64,000 nucleotides of DNA, from contig NZ_QOVK01000002.1 in assembly GCF_004104075.1 (NCBI RefSeq), forward strand, positions 248,001 to 312,000, given 5' to 3'. The notes beneath the pieces were generated by a model, which saw only the letters and a list, made by a program, of their open reading frames with translations, had not been told where the DNA came from and searched no databases. Below, piece by piece: positions 7,610 to 16,425 of the stretch. Numbering within the stretch: position 1 is the first letter of the stretch; every line of letters starts with the position of its first letter. Source of the stretch: Leeuwenhoekiella polynyae (GTDB lineage: Bacteria; Bacteroidota; Bacteroidia; Flavobacteriales; Flavobacteriaceae). The translations under genes and the position numbers were made by a program.

Positions 7610-8212
7610 ATGAAAAATTTACAATTATTTGATATCGCAGTAGCCTTCTTAATGATGTTAGGCGGTAGTGACAAGCTTAGTGCAGATCTTAACGCTAAAG
7701 TTAAAAACCAAAATGTAACCGTTGACCCTTCTACGCATTTTGTGCGTAAGGATATTACGGGAGCTTCAAGCATCTATGATTTTATAGACGAGCAGACAGA
7801 CAAAATAGACGGTGTTAGTTCTATTAAGTCTACCAGCTTGCCTAAAAATCAAGCCTTTATCTTTCACGGTGTAGCCGTAGGTTATGCTGAAGGTACAACA
7901 GCTTCAGGTGCAGCCGGTCAAACTTATGCCGCAGATCTACCGGCAGCGGTTAGAAATGCTAACATTCTTATTCGTCAAAACGGCCGTGAAGTACTTAATG
8001 AGCCAATTGCAAACTTTCAAAAAGGTGAAGCAACGACAAGACCTTCAGACTATTATTTTGAGCTACCAAGCTTGCGTTATCTGAAAGATGATGAAGCTAT
8101 TGAAATCAAAATAGTATTCCCTAAAGGTGTAGCATTGCCAGCGCCGGGAGCGGATAACTCTAACTATATGGAGGTTCGCCTATTAGGTCAAAAGACTGTA
8201 GCAAAAATCTAA
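7610..8212 (+). CDS. Candidate capsid protein (beta-rich, possible single jelly roll)
   Basis: A 200-residue protein. After a helical N-terminus (1-35) the rest is a run of short strands: FIFHGVAVGYAEG, NANILIRQNGREVLNE, DYYFELPSLRYLKDDE, IEIKIVFPKG and YMEVRLLGQK. Length and strand pattern suit a single jelly roll. It is the only gene of the operon followed directly by a very strong terminator (8235), an arrangement expected for a highly expressed major virion protein. Sequence alone does not prove the fold; a receptor-binding or minor capsid role remains possible. Confidence 0.45.
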   Translation: MKNLQLFDIAVAFLMMLGGSDKLSADLNAKVKNQNVTVDPSTHFVRKDITGASSIYDFIDEQTDKIDGVSSIKSTSLPKNQAFIFHGVAVGYAEGTTASGAAGQTYAADLPAAVRNANILIRQNGREVLNEPIANFQKGEATTRPSDYYFELPSLRYLKDDEAIEIKIVFPKGVALPAPGADNSNYMEVRLLGQKTVAKI

Positions 8213-8234
8213 ATTAATAATCTGGTTAATAAAT

Positions 8235-8276
8235 AAAACGCCTTGCTTTCACTAGGAAGGCAAGGCGTTTTTTCTA
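8235..8276 (+). terminator. Strong terminator inside structural operon
   Basis: A perfect 12-bp stem (8235-8246 AAAACGCCTTGC with 8260-8271), 13-base loop and a T run. It separates the 200-residue candidate capsid gene from the downstream genes and so would give a shorter, abundant upstream message. Confidence 0.85.
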
Positions 8277-8295
8277 TTCCATAAATCACAATAAA

Positions 8296-8688
8296 ATGAA
8301 TAAACCAGAAATTAAAACCATACGTGTAGTACTGGCCGCTGGAGAAACCAGCGCAGACGGTTCTATTAGTATCAATGAAGGTGAGCAAATTTTTGCAGCT
8401 GCAACCGCAAGCGGAAGCCACACAAAGCTTGTGCGCTTAGGTCTTGATGTTAACGGTTCTGAAATACACGCGCCGTTGTCTTTACCCTTTTGGGATGGCC
8501 AGCTAGGTACGTTTCAACAACGTGGGAGACTTTTAAATTATAACGGTGGCTCTACCGTAGATGTGAAAATACGCACCTCTAGCGCTCCGGCGGCAGCAAT
8601 GGAGATCGAGGTAGCTTTTGAGATCTGGAAGGCTCCAGTAATGCAACAAGGCCCTAACGGCACTTTAATACCCGGTGTATCATGTTAA
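8296..8688 (+). CDS. Small beta-rich protein, second capsid candidate
   Basis: A 130-residue protein composed almost wholly of predicted strands (IKTIRVVLAAGE, KLVRLGLDVNGSE, VDVKIRTSS, MEIEVAFEIWKAPV) with Gly/Ser turns and no signal or membrane helix. The length fits a compact single jelly roll or Ig-like sandwich. It follows the 200-residue beta-rich gene and overlaps the next one by 7 bases. In viruses with two single-jelly-roll capsid proteins the genes are adjacent; whether that applies here needs structure prediction. Confidence 0.4.
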   Translation: MNKPEIKTIRVVLAAGETSADGSISINEGEQIFAAATASGSHTKLVRLGLDVNGSEIHAPLSLPFWDGQLGTFQQRGRLLNYNGGSTVDVKIRTSSAPAAAMEIEVAFEIWKAPVMQQGPNGTLIPGVSC

Positions 8689-8936
8689 CGGTAATCGGTA
8701 GTAAAATCGTAAAGCAAAATGAAAAGGTTGAAATGAACAACTGGATTGATGCACGGTTTGAAAACCGTAGCACAAAACCCGTTTTTATTTTCAATCGCTT
8801 GTATGAGCCAAAAGAAATATTCTTTGCTGGTGTATCACATCACGAAGTAAGTGGTTCGGTAGAGATTGAATTTGATTCTGCCGAAACTCAAAAATTAGTG
8901 CTGGTAACATACGGCGCAAAAAAGGACTGTAATTAA
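8682..8936 (+). CDS. 84-residue beta-rich protein
   Basis: A third consecutive small beta-rich product (WIDARFENRSTKPVFIFNRL, then EIEFDSAETQKLVLVTYG). No membrane segment. It overlaps the previous gene by 7 bases and ends one base before the next. Candidate minor capsid, penton or cement protein by position. No family recognised. Confidence 0.45.
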   Translation: MLTVIGSKIVKQNEKVEMNNWIDARFENRSTKPVFIFNRLYEPKEIFFAGVSHHEVSGSVEIEFDSAETQKLVLVTYGAKKDCN

Positions 8937-8937
8937 A

Positions 8938-9726
8938 ATGAAGAATCTAAACGAACTTATTAAGTGGATAGAAGCGGCAGACAACCGCTACTTTGATGTG
9001 GGTGACTATGGCGAGAATGAAGAATTTGTAAAATCAATTTCCAAAAATAAAGCTATTCAAGAGGCTGGATCTGTAAGTAATTATTTTGCAAACCTAGCTA
9101 AGTCTGGTCATTCTCATATATGGGTTAAATGGGTGACAAAAACCGCCTCCGGTTGGAATAATCGAAAAGGCCCTTTATTCGCAAAAATTGGTTCAAAATC
9201 AAATAACAATACCCCTATGGAAAACGGCAGCCCAGTAACACCGCAAAACAGTCCTAACGGCGCTACGCCACAGGCTGCCTCTTTTCCGGGCTTAGGAATC
9301 CCCGGCTTAGGGTTTAGCGATGTAATGAACTTAAGTTCAGAGGCGCGAATAGGCCAGATGTATAAGGCGCAGCTAGATCAATTACAATTGAAGTATGATG
9401 CTTTATTAGATAAGTACGAAGATCTAAAAGAGGATAAAAAAGACGAGGCCGCAGCACAAGCCAGACAAGAGCAGCTAATTACTTTAGCTAACACTTTTGG
9501 CCCAGCTCTAATGAAGTTTATGCCTGGTGCGAATGCAGCCCAGCCGCTTAATGCTCCAGCTGAAAACTATAGTCAAACCAAAACAGCGCTTTTAGGGTAC
9601 TTAAAAAACCCGGTTGTAAATGACGATTTATGTCAAGTAGTTTATGCCGTAGCAACAACTATAAACGCTGGTAATCAAGAATTTTTAAACCAATTAACCG
9701 AATTAATCAACAAACACAATGGCTAA
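8938..9726 (+). CDS. Coiled-coil protein, unknown
   Basis: A 262-residue protein: helical N-terminal 80 residues, a Pro/Asn/Gly-rich linker (about 85-125), a strong coiled coil (about 138-180, with YKAQLDQLQLKYDALLDKYE) and a helical C-terminus. It starts one base after the previous stop and overlaps the next gene by 8 bases. It could be a scaffold or internal virion protein. No family recognised. Confidence 0.5.
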   Translation: MKNLNELIKWIEAADNRYFDVGDYGENEEFVKSISKNKAIQEAGSVSNYFANLAKSGHSHIWVKWVTKTASGWNNRKGPLFAKIGSKSNNNTPMENGSPVTPQNSPNGATPQAASFPGLGIPGLGFSDVMNLSSEARIGQMYKAQLDQLQLKYDALLDKYEDLKEDKKDEAAAQARQEQLITLANTFGPALMKFMPGANAAQPLNAPAENYSQTKTALLGYLKNPVVNDDLCQVVYAVATTINAGNQEFLNQLTELINKHNG

Positions 9727-9904
9727 AACAGTCACCGTAAAGGCCTCTAATCCTATAAGTGAAGATCAGAGAGCAAAAAAGCTTCAGTATTTACAAGATA
9801 ATTTAACTGATGAAGAACTAGACAAATTGCACCAGCTGGCCGAAAAACCAAAAGCGCGTAAAGCTCTAGTAACAAAATTCAATCTCATAAAAAACTTTTT
9901 ATAA
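9719..9904 (+). CDS. 61-residue helical protein
   Basis: A short charged helical protein (SEDQRAKKLQYLQDNLTDEE). It overlaps the upstream gene by 8 bases and shares a single base with the next start, so it is translated within the operon. No family recognised. Confidence 0.5.
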   Translation: MAKTVTVKASNPISEDQRAKKLQYLQDNLTDEELDKLHQLAEKPKARKALVTKFNLIKNFL

Positions 9905-10419
9905 TGGCAAAAGCAGCCGCAAAAAAATCTAAAGTAGAAGAAACCGCCACACGTGCGGTTACAGTTGTTAAAAGTAATCCTAACACGCTTTTAATTGTTT
10001 TAGCGGTTGCAGCTGGTGGGTATGTGCTGTATAAAGTAAATCAAGGCGTAAATACTGTAGGTGATGCTTTTACTAATTCTTCTGGAGGTTCTACATTAAA
10101 AGAAGATCTAAAATTACCCCCTAGTTCGTTATCAGTTTTACAAGCTCAATTAAAAGCAAATAAACTATATGATGCCTTTCAAGCTAATAGCTGGGGTTTA
10201 CCCGGAACAGATACTGAAGCAGTTTATAATGAATTACGAGGATTGTCTCATAATGATTATGTGAAAGTATTTGAAGCCTTTGGCAAAAAAAGCTATAACC
10301 CTATAACTGGAGAAGGATCTATAGGATTTTCAAAATTAGATCTAACAGAGTGGTTAACCGCAGAATTGAGTAACAGCGAGTTTGCAAAGTTGCGCCAAAT
10401 TTTGCCTAACGTATTTTAA
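9904..10419 (+). CDS. Single-pass membrane protein, unknown
   Basis: A 171-residue protein with a basic N-terminus, a membrane helix at about 27-43 (NPNTLLIVLAVAAGGYVLYK) and a soluble helical domain of about 110 residues. The orientation would place the basic N-terminus inside the cell. It is another single-helix protein of the structural operon. No family recognised. Confidence 0.5.
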   Translation: MAKAAAKKSKVEETATRAVTVVKSNPNTLLIVLAVAAGGYVLYKVNQGVNTVGDAFTNSSGGSTLKEDLKLPPSSLSVLQAQLKANKLYDAFQANSWGLPGTDTEAVYNELRGLSHNDYVKVFEAFGKKSYNPITGEGSIGFSKLDLTEWLTAELSNSEFAKLRQILPNVF

Positions 10420-10420
10420 G

Positions 10421-10822
10421 ATGCAAAAACGTATAAAAATAATAGACAGTTTTGGTGATCCCCTACCGTGGGCAAATATTGTAACAGCGCAAGGTAAAGG
10501 CACTATTTCAGACGATGAAGGTTTTGCAACCGTAGAAGCTTCAACCGGCAACCAGCAAATAACTATTTCGTTTATAGGTTTTCAAACCCGCACCATGACG
10601 TTCAACAATTTACCTGATCGGGTAATATTAGAACCAGACGTAAACCAGTTAGATCCTGTTGTAATTACTGCACCTAAGAAAAAAGAAAAAACAGACTGGG
10701 CCACTTATGCCAGTATAGGTATAGGGGTTATAAGCATCCTGATAGCCTTAAGCGGAAATGACGAACCGCAAGAAGTAATACCGGTCAAACCAAAAAACAA
10801 CGCACGTAAAGTAACACTATAA
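10421..10822 (+). CDS. Carboxypeptidase-regulatory-like (SusC N-terminus-like) domain with membrane anchor
   Basis: I start at ATG 10421, one base after the previous stop, not at the upstream in-frame ATG inside that gene. The 133-residue product begins with a beta-sandwich like the N-terminal extension of Bacteroidota TonB-dependent receptors: DPLPWANIV, GTISDDEGFATV, ITISFIGFQTRTM, then LDPVVITAP in the position of the receptor LDEVVVT motif. Unlike a receptor it has no barrel. A membrane helix (about 96-112) and a basic tail follow. A virion or membrane decoration role is plausible; mimicry of the receptor domain is speculation. Confidence 0.6.
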   Translation: MQKRIKIIDSFGDPLPWANIVTAQGKGTISDDEGFATVEASTGNQQITISFIGFQTRTMTFNNLPDRVILEPDVNQLDPVVITAPKKKEKTDWATYASIGIGVISILIALSGNDEPQEVIPVKPKNNARKVTL

Positions 10823-10824
10823 CT

Positions 10825-11307
10825 ATGGCAAGCCCCTTAGATCCAGAATACAAAGCAATACGCAATAAAATTGATTATTACGGCAAAAAATATGGCGTTG
10901 ATCCTAAAATTGGGTATTGGCAATTATGGCAGGAAAGCCGTTTTAAGCAATACGCTAAAAGTCCGGTAGGTGCTGCCGGTATAGCTCAATTTATGCCAGC
11001 AACCGCAAAAGAGTGGAATGTAGATGTAAACGATATCGATAGCAGTATAGACGGCTGGGCGCGTTATATGGCGTGGATATTAAAAAGATCTTATGTAGGC
11101 GGTAAATATGATCTGGCATTAGCCGCTTATAACGCCGGGGTAGGTAATGTACAAAAGTATGGTGCTGTACCTCCATTTGAAGAAACGCAAAATTACGTCA
11201 AAACAATTTTAAAAAACCGAGGCAGCCTTGTAGGGTTGAGTGTAGGCACTTTTGTTGCGCTGGGCTTTGCCGCTTATTTTCTAACCAAAGCTTTTAAAAC
11301 TTTTTAA
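10825..11307 (+). CDS. Membrane-anchored lytic transglycosylase (SLT type)
   Basis: A 160-residue protein with the goose-type/Slt lysozyme fold motifs in order: catalytic Glu37 in WQLWQESRF, GAAGIAQFMPATA and the AAYNAGVGNV block. It would cleave peptidoglycan glycan strands. There is no signal peptide; instead a C-terminal hydrophobic helix (about 137-156) suggests anchoring in a membrane, possibly the virion membrane. Such enzymes help membrane-containing viruses cross the cell wall at entry. It lies just before the spike-like gene. Confidence 0.8.
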   Translation: MASPLDPEYKAIRNKIDYYGKKYGVDPKIGYWQLWQESRFKQYAKSPVGAAGIAQFMPATAKEWNVDVNDIDSSIDGWARYMAWILKRSYVGGKYDLALAAYNAGVGNVQKYGAVPPFEETQNYVKTILKNRGSLVGLSVGTFVALGFAAYFLTKAFKTF

Positions 11308-11308
11308 T

Positions 11309-14300
11309 ATGCCGGGGCCAAATAACAGACCAATAGCAGGAAATTCTACTACCGTGGTAAATGAAACCACGATACAAAACATTTTAAATCAAGAGATTTT
11401 TAATAATACCGGTTACACCTCAATAACTGATATCATACAAAACCTAGAAGCAAACGGCGGTGAAATTATAGAGCTGGGCGATATTGGTTTTACAGAAGAT
11501 ACAACCGTTTATGATTTTATTAATGCTTCTGGTGATACGTGGCAGTTAGAAGAAAATACCATGTATTTTTTCACCGCGCAAAGTGGTGACTATTCGCATT
11601 TATATTATTGGCAGGGTGACACGCCATTAACCATTGGTGCGGGTGGTACTCCGGTAACAGTAGATGATTTTGAAATATTATTAATTTCTGATAATTCAAA
11701 ACCAGAAATACCAGATAACAGCCTCCCAAAAGGTTTAGCCGGGCAGGCGTATTACATTAAACAAGGCAATGAAGTAGAGCCAGATTATACGCTAAAGCGT
11801 GGAATCGTAACAGAAACCGAAGCAGAATTTACAGAAGCGACTACACAAGAAATTAGTTTAGCTGAAGTATTTAACCAATGGCAATTTTTTAGCCACTCCG
11901 GTAGCAAAAACGCTGCCCTTGCTTCTCCCCCTAATTATCCCGGTTTAGATCCTGGTGGTTTTGGTGGTACTCCATTAACACAAGATATTATAGATCAAAA
12001 AAAAGCTTGGGGTTATGATCCTGTTAATGATCGTATCTTTTTAACCCAAAATTTTGGGGTGTATAGTGGTTTTGTTTCTCCTAAATCATATACCAATTAT
12101 ATACTTGAAGCTTCCCTAAGTAGCACAAGTTCAGACGATGATTATTTGGGCTTGGTTATGGCTTTTCAAAAAGATCCTGTAACCGGGTATGAATATACAA
12201 TCAGCGTTATACGTGTTTTGAATGAGTTGAGCGGGCAGGGAAATATAACTTACGCGTTATATTATAACTTTTTCCAGAACGGAAACCAAAGCCAGACACA
12301 CGGTTTAAGCCAGCAAATATCAATAATTGATGGTACAGATTTAGCGCCAATTATAGAAGGTCAAGGCAATGGCTGGGTAGGTAATCATTGCAAACTAAGA
12401 GTTGAGCGCGTTGGTGATGTGTTTAGCGTAAAGACTTCTCAATTTGGCTCGTATGATCTTGATGATGCAACGCTACTCACCATTGACTTAAATGATACTC
12501 CAGAGCTGGAGCGTTTTAAAACCGGCGGTCAAGTTGGTTTTTCGGCGTTGTCACAAGCAAACGCGTTTTTTAGCGATGTGTACTTCACCGGCTTTAATGA
12601 GTACATTTTAGATCTAAGAAATGGGTATGATGCTCCGCGTATTTTTAGTTTTGATTTTGAAAATAACCTGTGGGCTGAAGATCCAAATTTAACCTACAAT
12701 GATATTTGGGGCATTAATCGGTTTGTTGATGATTATTTGTTTGGCAGAGTTTACTACTTGGGAGCAGATAAGCCAATCAAACTGCCGGGTGGTTCTGGTG
12801 CTGTGGTTGCTGGCCCTTCAGAAATTATAGAGGTAAGAAGTAAAGATCAAATCATTAATCAAGATTTAGACGAAACGAAAGTTTACAGATTAATGAAATC
12901 AATCGAGATCAATGGTACAACAGAACGCATACGTATTGACAATTTAAAAAAGTTGGCCGGTCTAGGTCACAACGATACAACGATAAGCGTTACCGGCAAC
13001 AATGGTATTGGCTTTGTTTCTTCCGGTAATGGTAGAAATATAGATCTTGAAAATTTACAGATAGCAGCTACGGGAACCGGAGCAAAAGCATTTGATGTTA
13101 CAGACGTTGACGGCACACACGAAATGCGCTTGCTTTCTGTAAACTTTAGCGGTTGTAAAAGTTTAGGAGATCTAAGAGGCTACCGCCAATATTACTGGAA
13201 TGATATAGGTTTATATGGTTGTCAAGACGGCGCTACGTTTCACGGCACTTCAAACGGAGCTTACATCAACGGATTAAACTTATTTAGCTTTGCGGCTACT
13301 GGTACGCTATTTAAAGAAGGCGATAATTTAGAATTTACAAACAGATTTTTTTCAGCCCTAAATCTTGATGTGCCTACAGGGGCAAAACTCTTAGACTTTG
13401 CGCCAGATGTATTTCAAGGCAATGAATTAATGCAATTTAATGGGTGTATAGCTAAAGTAAACGGTGTTTTAGATCCAGAAAATAGCAAAACTCTTGTGCC
13501 AAATATTTCAGCTAATGATACCGTTTCTAAATGGACAGGTAATACCGGTTTACATAATTCCAGCATCGAGCGATTTATAGAAGATACAGGAGTTGCCGGG
13601 AACTTTGAAATTAGCTGGTTGGTTGACACCTACTATTTAGAAATGACCGCAGATACCACATTTACAGAACGCGATCTTCCTGCGCCCGGTAAAAACACTA
13701 AAGAAATTCTTATTTACTTGACTGGTGATTTTGCGCCTACGTTTCCAGCAGGTTGGACTGTAAATCAAGTTGGAACGTATAAAGGTGCAGATGTTAATGA
13801 GATCAGGATTAAAAATATTAAAACTGGTATCTATTTTACTCAAATATCGAATAGTTTAAGTATTTATCCAGCTCCATTTATAGAGTCTATAGAACCTTCA
13901 GGAGTTACCCCTAATACTACGCAGGATTTTATAGTAAAGGGTTCTTTTTTTACGCCTGAAGGTTTTGGAGGTATAGTAGGTCAGACTAGGACATCTTCCA
14001 ATTTTAAAAATCAAGGAGAATATAGATTTACAGCAGATATAGGTGCTAATGAGGGAGATTTTGACCTATTTATGAATAATGGTACAGAAACTAAAAAAAT
14101 AAATGCTGTCTCAGTTGTTTTAGGTGATGTTTTCCAACCTTTAGATGTTACAGATTGGACTGTTTTGACAGGTGATTTTGAATTTGCACAAGGTAAAGCC
14201 TCGGTGGTAGATCAACTTAATGTATACAAAGAAGCAAATTGGAACCAAGTTATTGATTTCACTAAAAATTTTAGAATTGATTTAGCTTTTACCGATTCCG

Positions 14301-14674
14301 ATAATCCACACTCTTTAGGTCAAAAAGATTATATATATATGGTTAGGACTTCAGACGATGTTAGGCAGTTTGGTTTTGAAATGGATTATAACAGTGGCTA
14401 TGGTTTGCTTAGGCACACACCTAACAATAGCGCAATAACGACGGGAATTAGTGATTTTCGAAGTTATTGGCTTAATGACGGTACGAGAAGATATATTTTG
14501 CGCATAGAGTGGATAGATGATATTATGACCGTTAAGAAAGTAAGAGAAAACGGAACACAAGACGGCCCTACGGGAACAATAACGCCACCTTATGGCTTCG
14601 ACGAAAATATGTATATACAGGTAAGCTTGAAATACGGAGCAGCACTTTTAAAATATGTAGAATTTACAAACTAA
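11309..14674 (+). CDS. Large spike/receptor-binding-like protein
   Basis: At 1121 residues it is the largest protein of the element. It has a Thr/Asn-rich N-terminus, a concanavalin/laminin-G-like beta region at about 225-435, a Gly/Asn-rich region at about 540-690 suited to a right-handed beta helix, an IPT/TIG-like domain near 855-930 (ESIEPSGVTPNTTQDFIVKG) and a second concanavalin-like region to the end. No signal peptide. This modular beta architecture is typical of phage receptor-binding or depolymerase proteins. No catalytic residues can be assigned. Domain limits are estimates. Confidence 0.6.
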   Translation: MPGPNNRPIAGNSTTVVNETTIQNILNQEIFNNTGYTSITDIIQNLEANGGEIIELGDIGFTEDTTVYDFINASGDTWQLEENTMYFFTAQSGDYSHLYYWQGDTPLTIGAGGTPVTVDDFEILLISDNSKPEIPDNSLPKGLAGQAYYIKQGNEVEPDYTLKRGIVTETEAEFTEATTQEISLAEVFNQWQFFSHSGSKNAALASPPNYPGLDPGGFGGTPLTQDIIDQKKAWGYDPVNDRIFLTQNFGVYSGFVSPKSYTNYILEASLSSTSSDDDYLGLVMAFQKDPVTGYEYTISVIRVLNELSGQGNITYALYYNFFQNGNQSQTHGLSQQISIIDGTDLAPIIEGQGNGWVGNHCKLRVERVGDVFSVKTSQFGSYDLDDATLLTIDLNDTPELERFKTGGQVGFSALSQANAFFSDVYFTGFNEYILDLRNGYDAPRIFSFDFENNLWAEDPNLTYNDIWGINRFVDDYLFGRVYYLGADKPIKLPGGSGAVVAGPSEIIEVRSKDQIINQDLDETKVYRLMKSIEINGTTERIRIDNLKKLAGLGHNDTTISVTGNNGIGFVSSGNGRNIDLENLQIAATGTGAKAFDVTDVDGTHEMRLLSVNFSGCKSLGDLRGYRQYYWNDIGLYGCQDGATFHGTSNGAYINGLNLFSFAATGTLFKEGDNLEFTNRFFSALNLDVPTGAKLLDFAPDVFQGNELMQFNGCIAKVNGVLDPENSKTLVPNISANDTVSKWTGNTGLHNSSIERFIEDTGVAGNFEISWLVDTYYLEMTADTTFTERDLPAPGKNTKEILIYLTGDFAPTFPAGWTVNQVGTYKGADVNEIRIKNIKTGIYFTQISNSLSIYPAPFIESIEPSGVTPNTTQDFIVKGSFFTPEGFGGIVGQTRTSSNFKNQGEYRFTADIGANEGDFDLFMNNGTETKKINAVSVVLGDVFQPLDVTDWTVLTGDFEFAQGKASVVDQLNVYKEANWNQVIDFTKNFRIDLAFTDSDNPHSLGQKDYIYMVRTSDDVRQFGFEMDYNSGYGLLRHTPNNSAITTGISDFRSYWLNDGTRRYILRIEWIDDIMTVKKVRENGTQDGPTGTITPPYGFDENMYIQVSLKYGAALLKYVEFTN

Positions 14675-14678
14675 CCCT

Positions 14679-15098
14679 ATGAAACCCCTTCACCCCATAA
14701 CAATAACGGCTATAGTTATCACGCTTGCGGCAATTGTCGCTTTTATTGTCATAGGCGCAAGCGTGATGCGTAGCCAAAAGAAAAACGCCAATTACAAACG
14801 TGGCAAAACGGTCAAAGAATTTCAATTCTTTTTTGCGGCGGTGGGTATGGTAATATTCACATTTTTGATTCACAATTACGATATCATCTACCAGCACGAT
14901 TATAAAATAGCTTTTACGGTTCTGGCAATAACGGCTATACGCACAGCGTGGCGCTATTATAAAGATATGCCGGTATTTAAAGCTAAAATAATTAGCTATC
15001 AAGAGGTTAATACAATAGCAGATGATTTGCTACAAAACCCCAACTTAAGCGAAGCAACTAAAAATGAAATTAAAGAACGTGTAAAAGAATTACAATAA
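14679..15098 (+). CDS. Three-helix membrane protein, holin candidate
   Basis: A 139-residue protein with hydrophobic segments at about 8-28, 50-67 and 76-90, then a soluble acidic/basic tail. It starts 4 bases after the spike gene and shares its last base with the next start. Position directly upstream of a second small membrane protein, a DUF5675 protein and a spanin-like lipoprotein suggests a lysis role (holin or pinholin). No family match is claimed. Confidence 0.45.
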   Translation: MKPLHPITITAIVITLAAIVAFIVIGASVMRSQKKNANYKRGKTVKEFQFFFAAVGMVIFTFLIHNYDIIYQHDYKIAFTVLAITAIRTAWRYYKDMPVFKAKIISYQEVNTIADDLLQNPNLSEATKNEIKERVKELQ

Positions 15099-15406
15099 TG
15101 ACAGGTACAGAAATAGCGGCCATTGCAACAGGTATAGGCGCGATTGTAGCCGCTTTGGGTGTTCCTAAAATAGCTGAAGCAATAGGCAAATATAGAGCCT
15201 CACGCGATGCCAAAATAGTAGAGTTAAGCAAAAAACTTGTTGAAACTCAACAGAAGCTAAACGAGTTAGAGATTAAGCTTAGTTTGATCCTTCCCATTAT
15301 CGCAAAAAAAAATGCTTCAGATCCAGACATCATGCACTTATTAAGTTCTGTTATAGACGTAAGCGATATAAACACAACCCCAGCACCTAACAACGGCAGA
15401 AAATGA
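15098..15406 (+). CDS. Small membrane protein with coiled coil, holin-like
   Basis: A 102-residue protein: a hydrophobic N-terminal helix (TEIAAIATGIGAIVAALGVP), then a coiled-coil stretch (KLVETQQKLNELEIKLSLI). Single-helix plus coiled-coil proteins of this size occur as holins or holin partners in phages. It overlaps both neighbours by a few bases. Role inferred from position. Confidence 0.5.
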   Translation: MTGTEIAAIATGIGAIVAALGVPKIAEAIGKYRASRDAKIVELSKKLVETQQKLNELEIKLSLILPIIAKKNASDPDIMHLLSSVIDVSDINTTPAPNNGRK

Positions 15407-15861
15407 AAATAATAGTAACCAGATACAACAGCGACACAGACCACACAAACGGCGCGTTACTCATTAACGGCCGGTTTGCTTGTTATACATTAGAGGATCA
15501 ATACCGCGCTAAAAAAGTGCATAGCGAAACCCGCATACCAGACGGGATCTACAAAATAGGTTTGCGTACCGTGGGCGGTTTTCATAGCCGTTATTTATCG
15601 CAATACGGCCCAGAATTTCACAAGGGTATGCTCCAGATCTTAAACGTTCCGGGGTTTGAGTACATTCTTATTCACGCCGGAAATACTGATAAAGATACTG
15701 CCGGTTGTTTGCTGGTAGGTATGACCAATGAAGCGGGAGCCAATTATATAGGCAAAAGCCGTGAAGCTTATAAATTAATTTACCCGCAGATCCTTAAAGC
15801 ATTGCAAGCTGGTGAAGTGGTAGAGATTGAATTTTTAACCGTTGATAAATTCGAGCAATGA
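15403..15861 (+). CDS. DUF5675-family phage protein, possible lysis enzyme
   Basis: A 152-residue protein resembling the DUF5675 family found in Bacteroidota phages and prophages: TNGALLINGRFACYTLEDQ near the N-terminus, RIPDGIYKIGLR, then ILIHAGNTDKDTAGCLLVG containing conserved His, Asp and Cys. These residues resemble an L,D-transpeptidase-like active-site region (HxxN...GC), so a peptidoglycan role is reasonable but unproven. It sits between holin-like and spanin-like genes with 4-base overlaps on both sides. Confidence 0.65.
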   Translation: MKIIVTRYNSDTDHTNGALLINGRFACYTLEDQYRAKKVHSETRIPDGIYKIGLRTVGGFHSRYLSQYGPEFHKGMLQILNVPGFEYILIHAGNTDKDTAGCLLVGMTNEAGANYIGKSREAYKLIYPQILKALQAGEVVEIEFLTVDKFEQ

Positions 15862-16421
15862 GAATTAACTTAACCAAAATTATAGTTTATGCCTTGCTGG
15901 CCTCCTTTGTGATTGCCAGCGCTGCAATGTTTGTAGGCTGTTCTACTAAGAAAAAAGCTACAGAGCGCTATGCTAAAAGCGAAAAAAGCGTAATTGATAC
16001 CAGCTTTAAGCAGGAAACCCAAACGGCGATAAAAAAGGATTGCACGGCTATTTATGGGCGTAAGCTTCAGCAAACAAAAAAAGCGGCCAATGTAACGGTA
16101 AATCTTGTAGATCCTGACAAGCCCGGCAGCGCAACTAAAACCGAAAATCAAGACGGCTCAACCACGTGGGAGCTTCAAAATGCTTCAATATCTGAAAGCT
16201 CCAGCGATACCGAAAAAAACGAAATTACTAACGACAGCATACACAAGAGCGTTACAGATAATTCTACAGATTTAAACGAAGGCCAGACAAACCTAAAAAC
16301 TGAAAACGAAGCCAGCGGCCGCAATAGCAATAGTGATGCTTCGCGTTTTCCTACCGGCGGCGTTGTGGTTCTGGTTATTCTGACACTAATATTTTTCATT
16401 TATAAATACTTCAAAAAATAA
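15858..16421 (+). CDS. Unimolecular-spanin-like lipoprotein
   Basis: A 187-residue protein with an N-terminal signal ending in a lipobox (FVGC, lipidated Cys28), a long hydrophilic Ser/Thr/Asn/Lys periplasmic segment, and a C-terminal membrane helix (VVVLVILTLIFFIYKYF, about 169-185). One end in the outer membrane and the other in the inner membrane is the defining layout of u-spanins such as phage T1 gp11, which fuse the two membranes at lysis. It follows the holin-like and DUF5675 genes with a 4-base overlap. Confidence 0.6.
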   Translation: MRINLTKIIVYALLASFVIASAAMFVGCSTKKKATERYAKSEKSVIDTSFKQETQTAIKKDCTAIYGRKLQQTKKAANVTVNLVDPDKPGSATKTENQDGSTTWELQNASISESSSDTEKNEITNDSIHKSVTDNSTDLNEGQTNLKTENEASGRNSNSDASRFPTGGVVVLVILTLIFFIYKYFKK

Positions 16422-16425
16422 AACC

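Noticed and set aside
5899-8421. Minus-strand frames at 5899-6084, 7082-7279, 7579-7773 and 8209-8421
   Set aside because: They are antisense to well-supported plus-strand genes or a terminator and have no plausible product.
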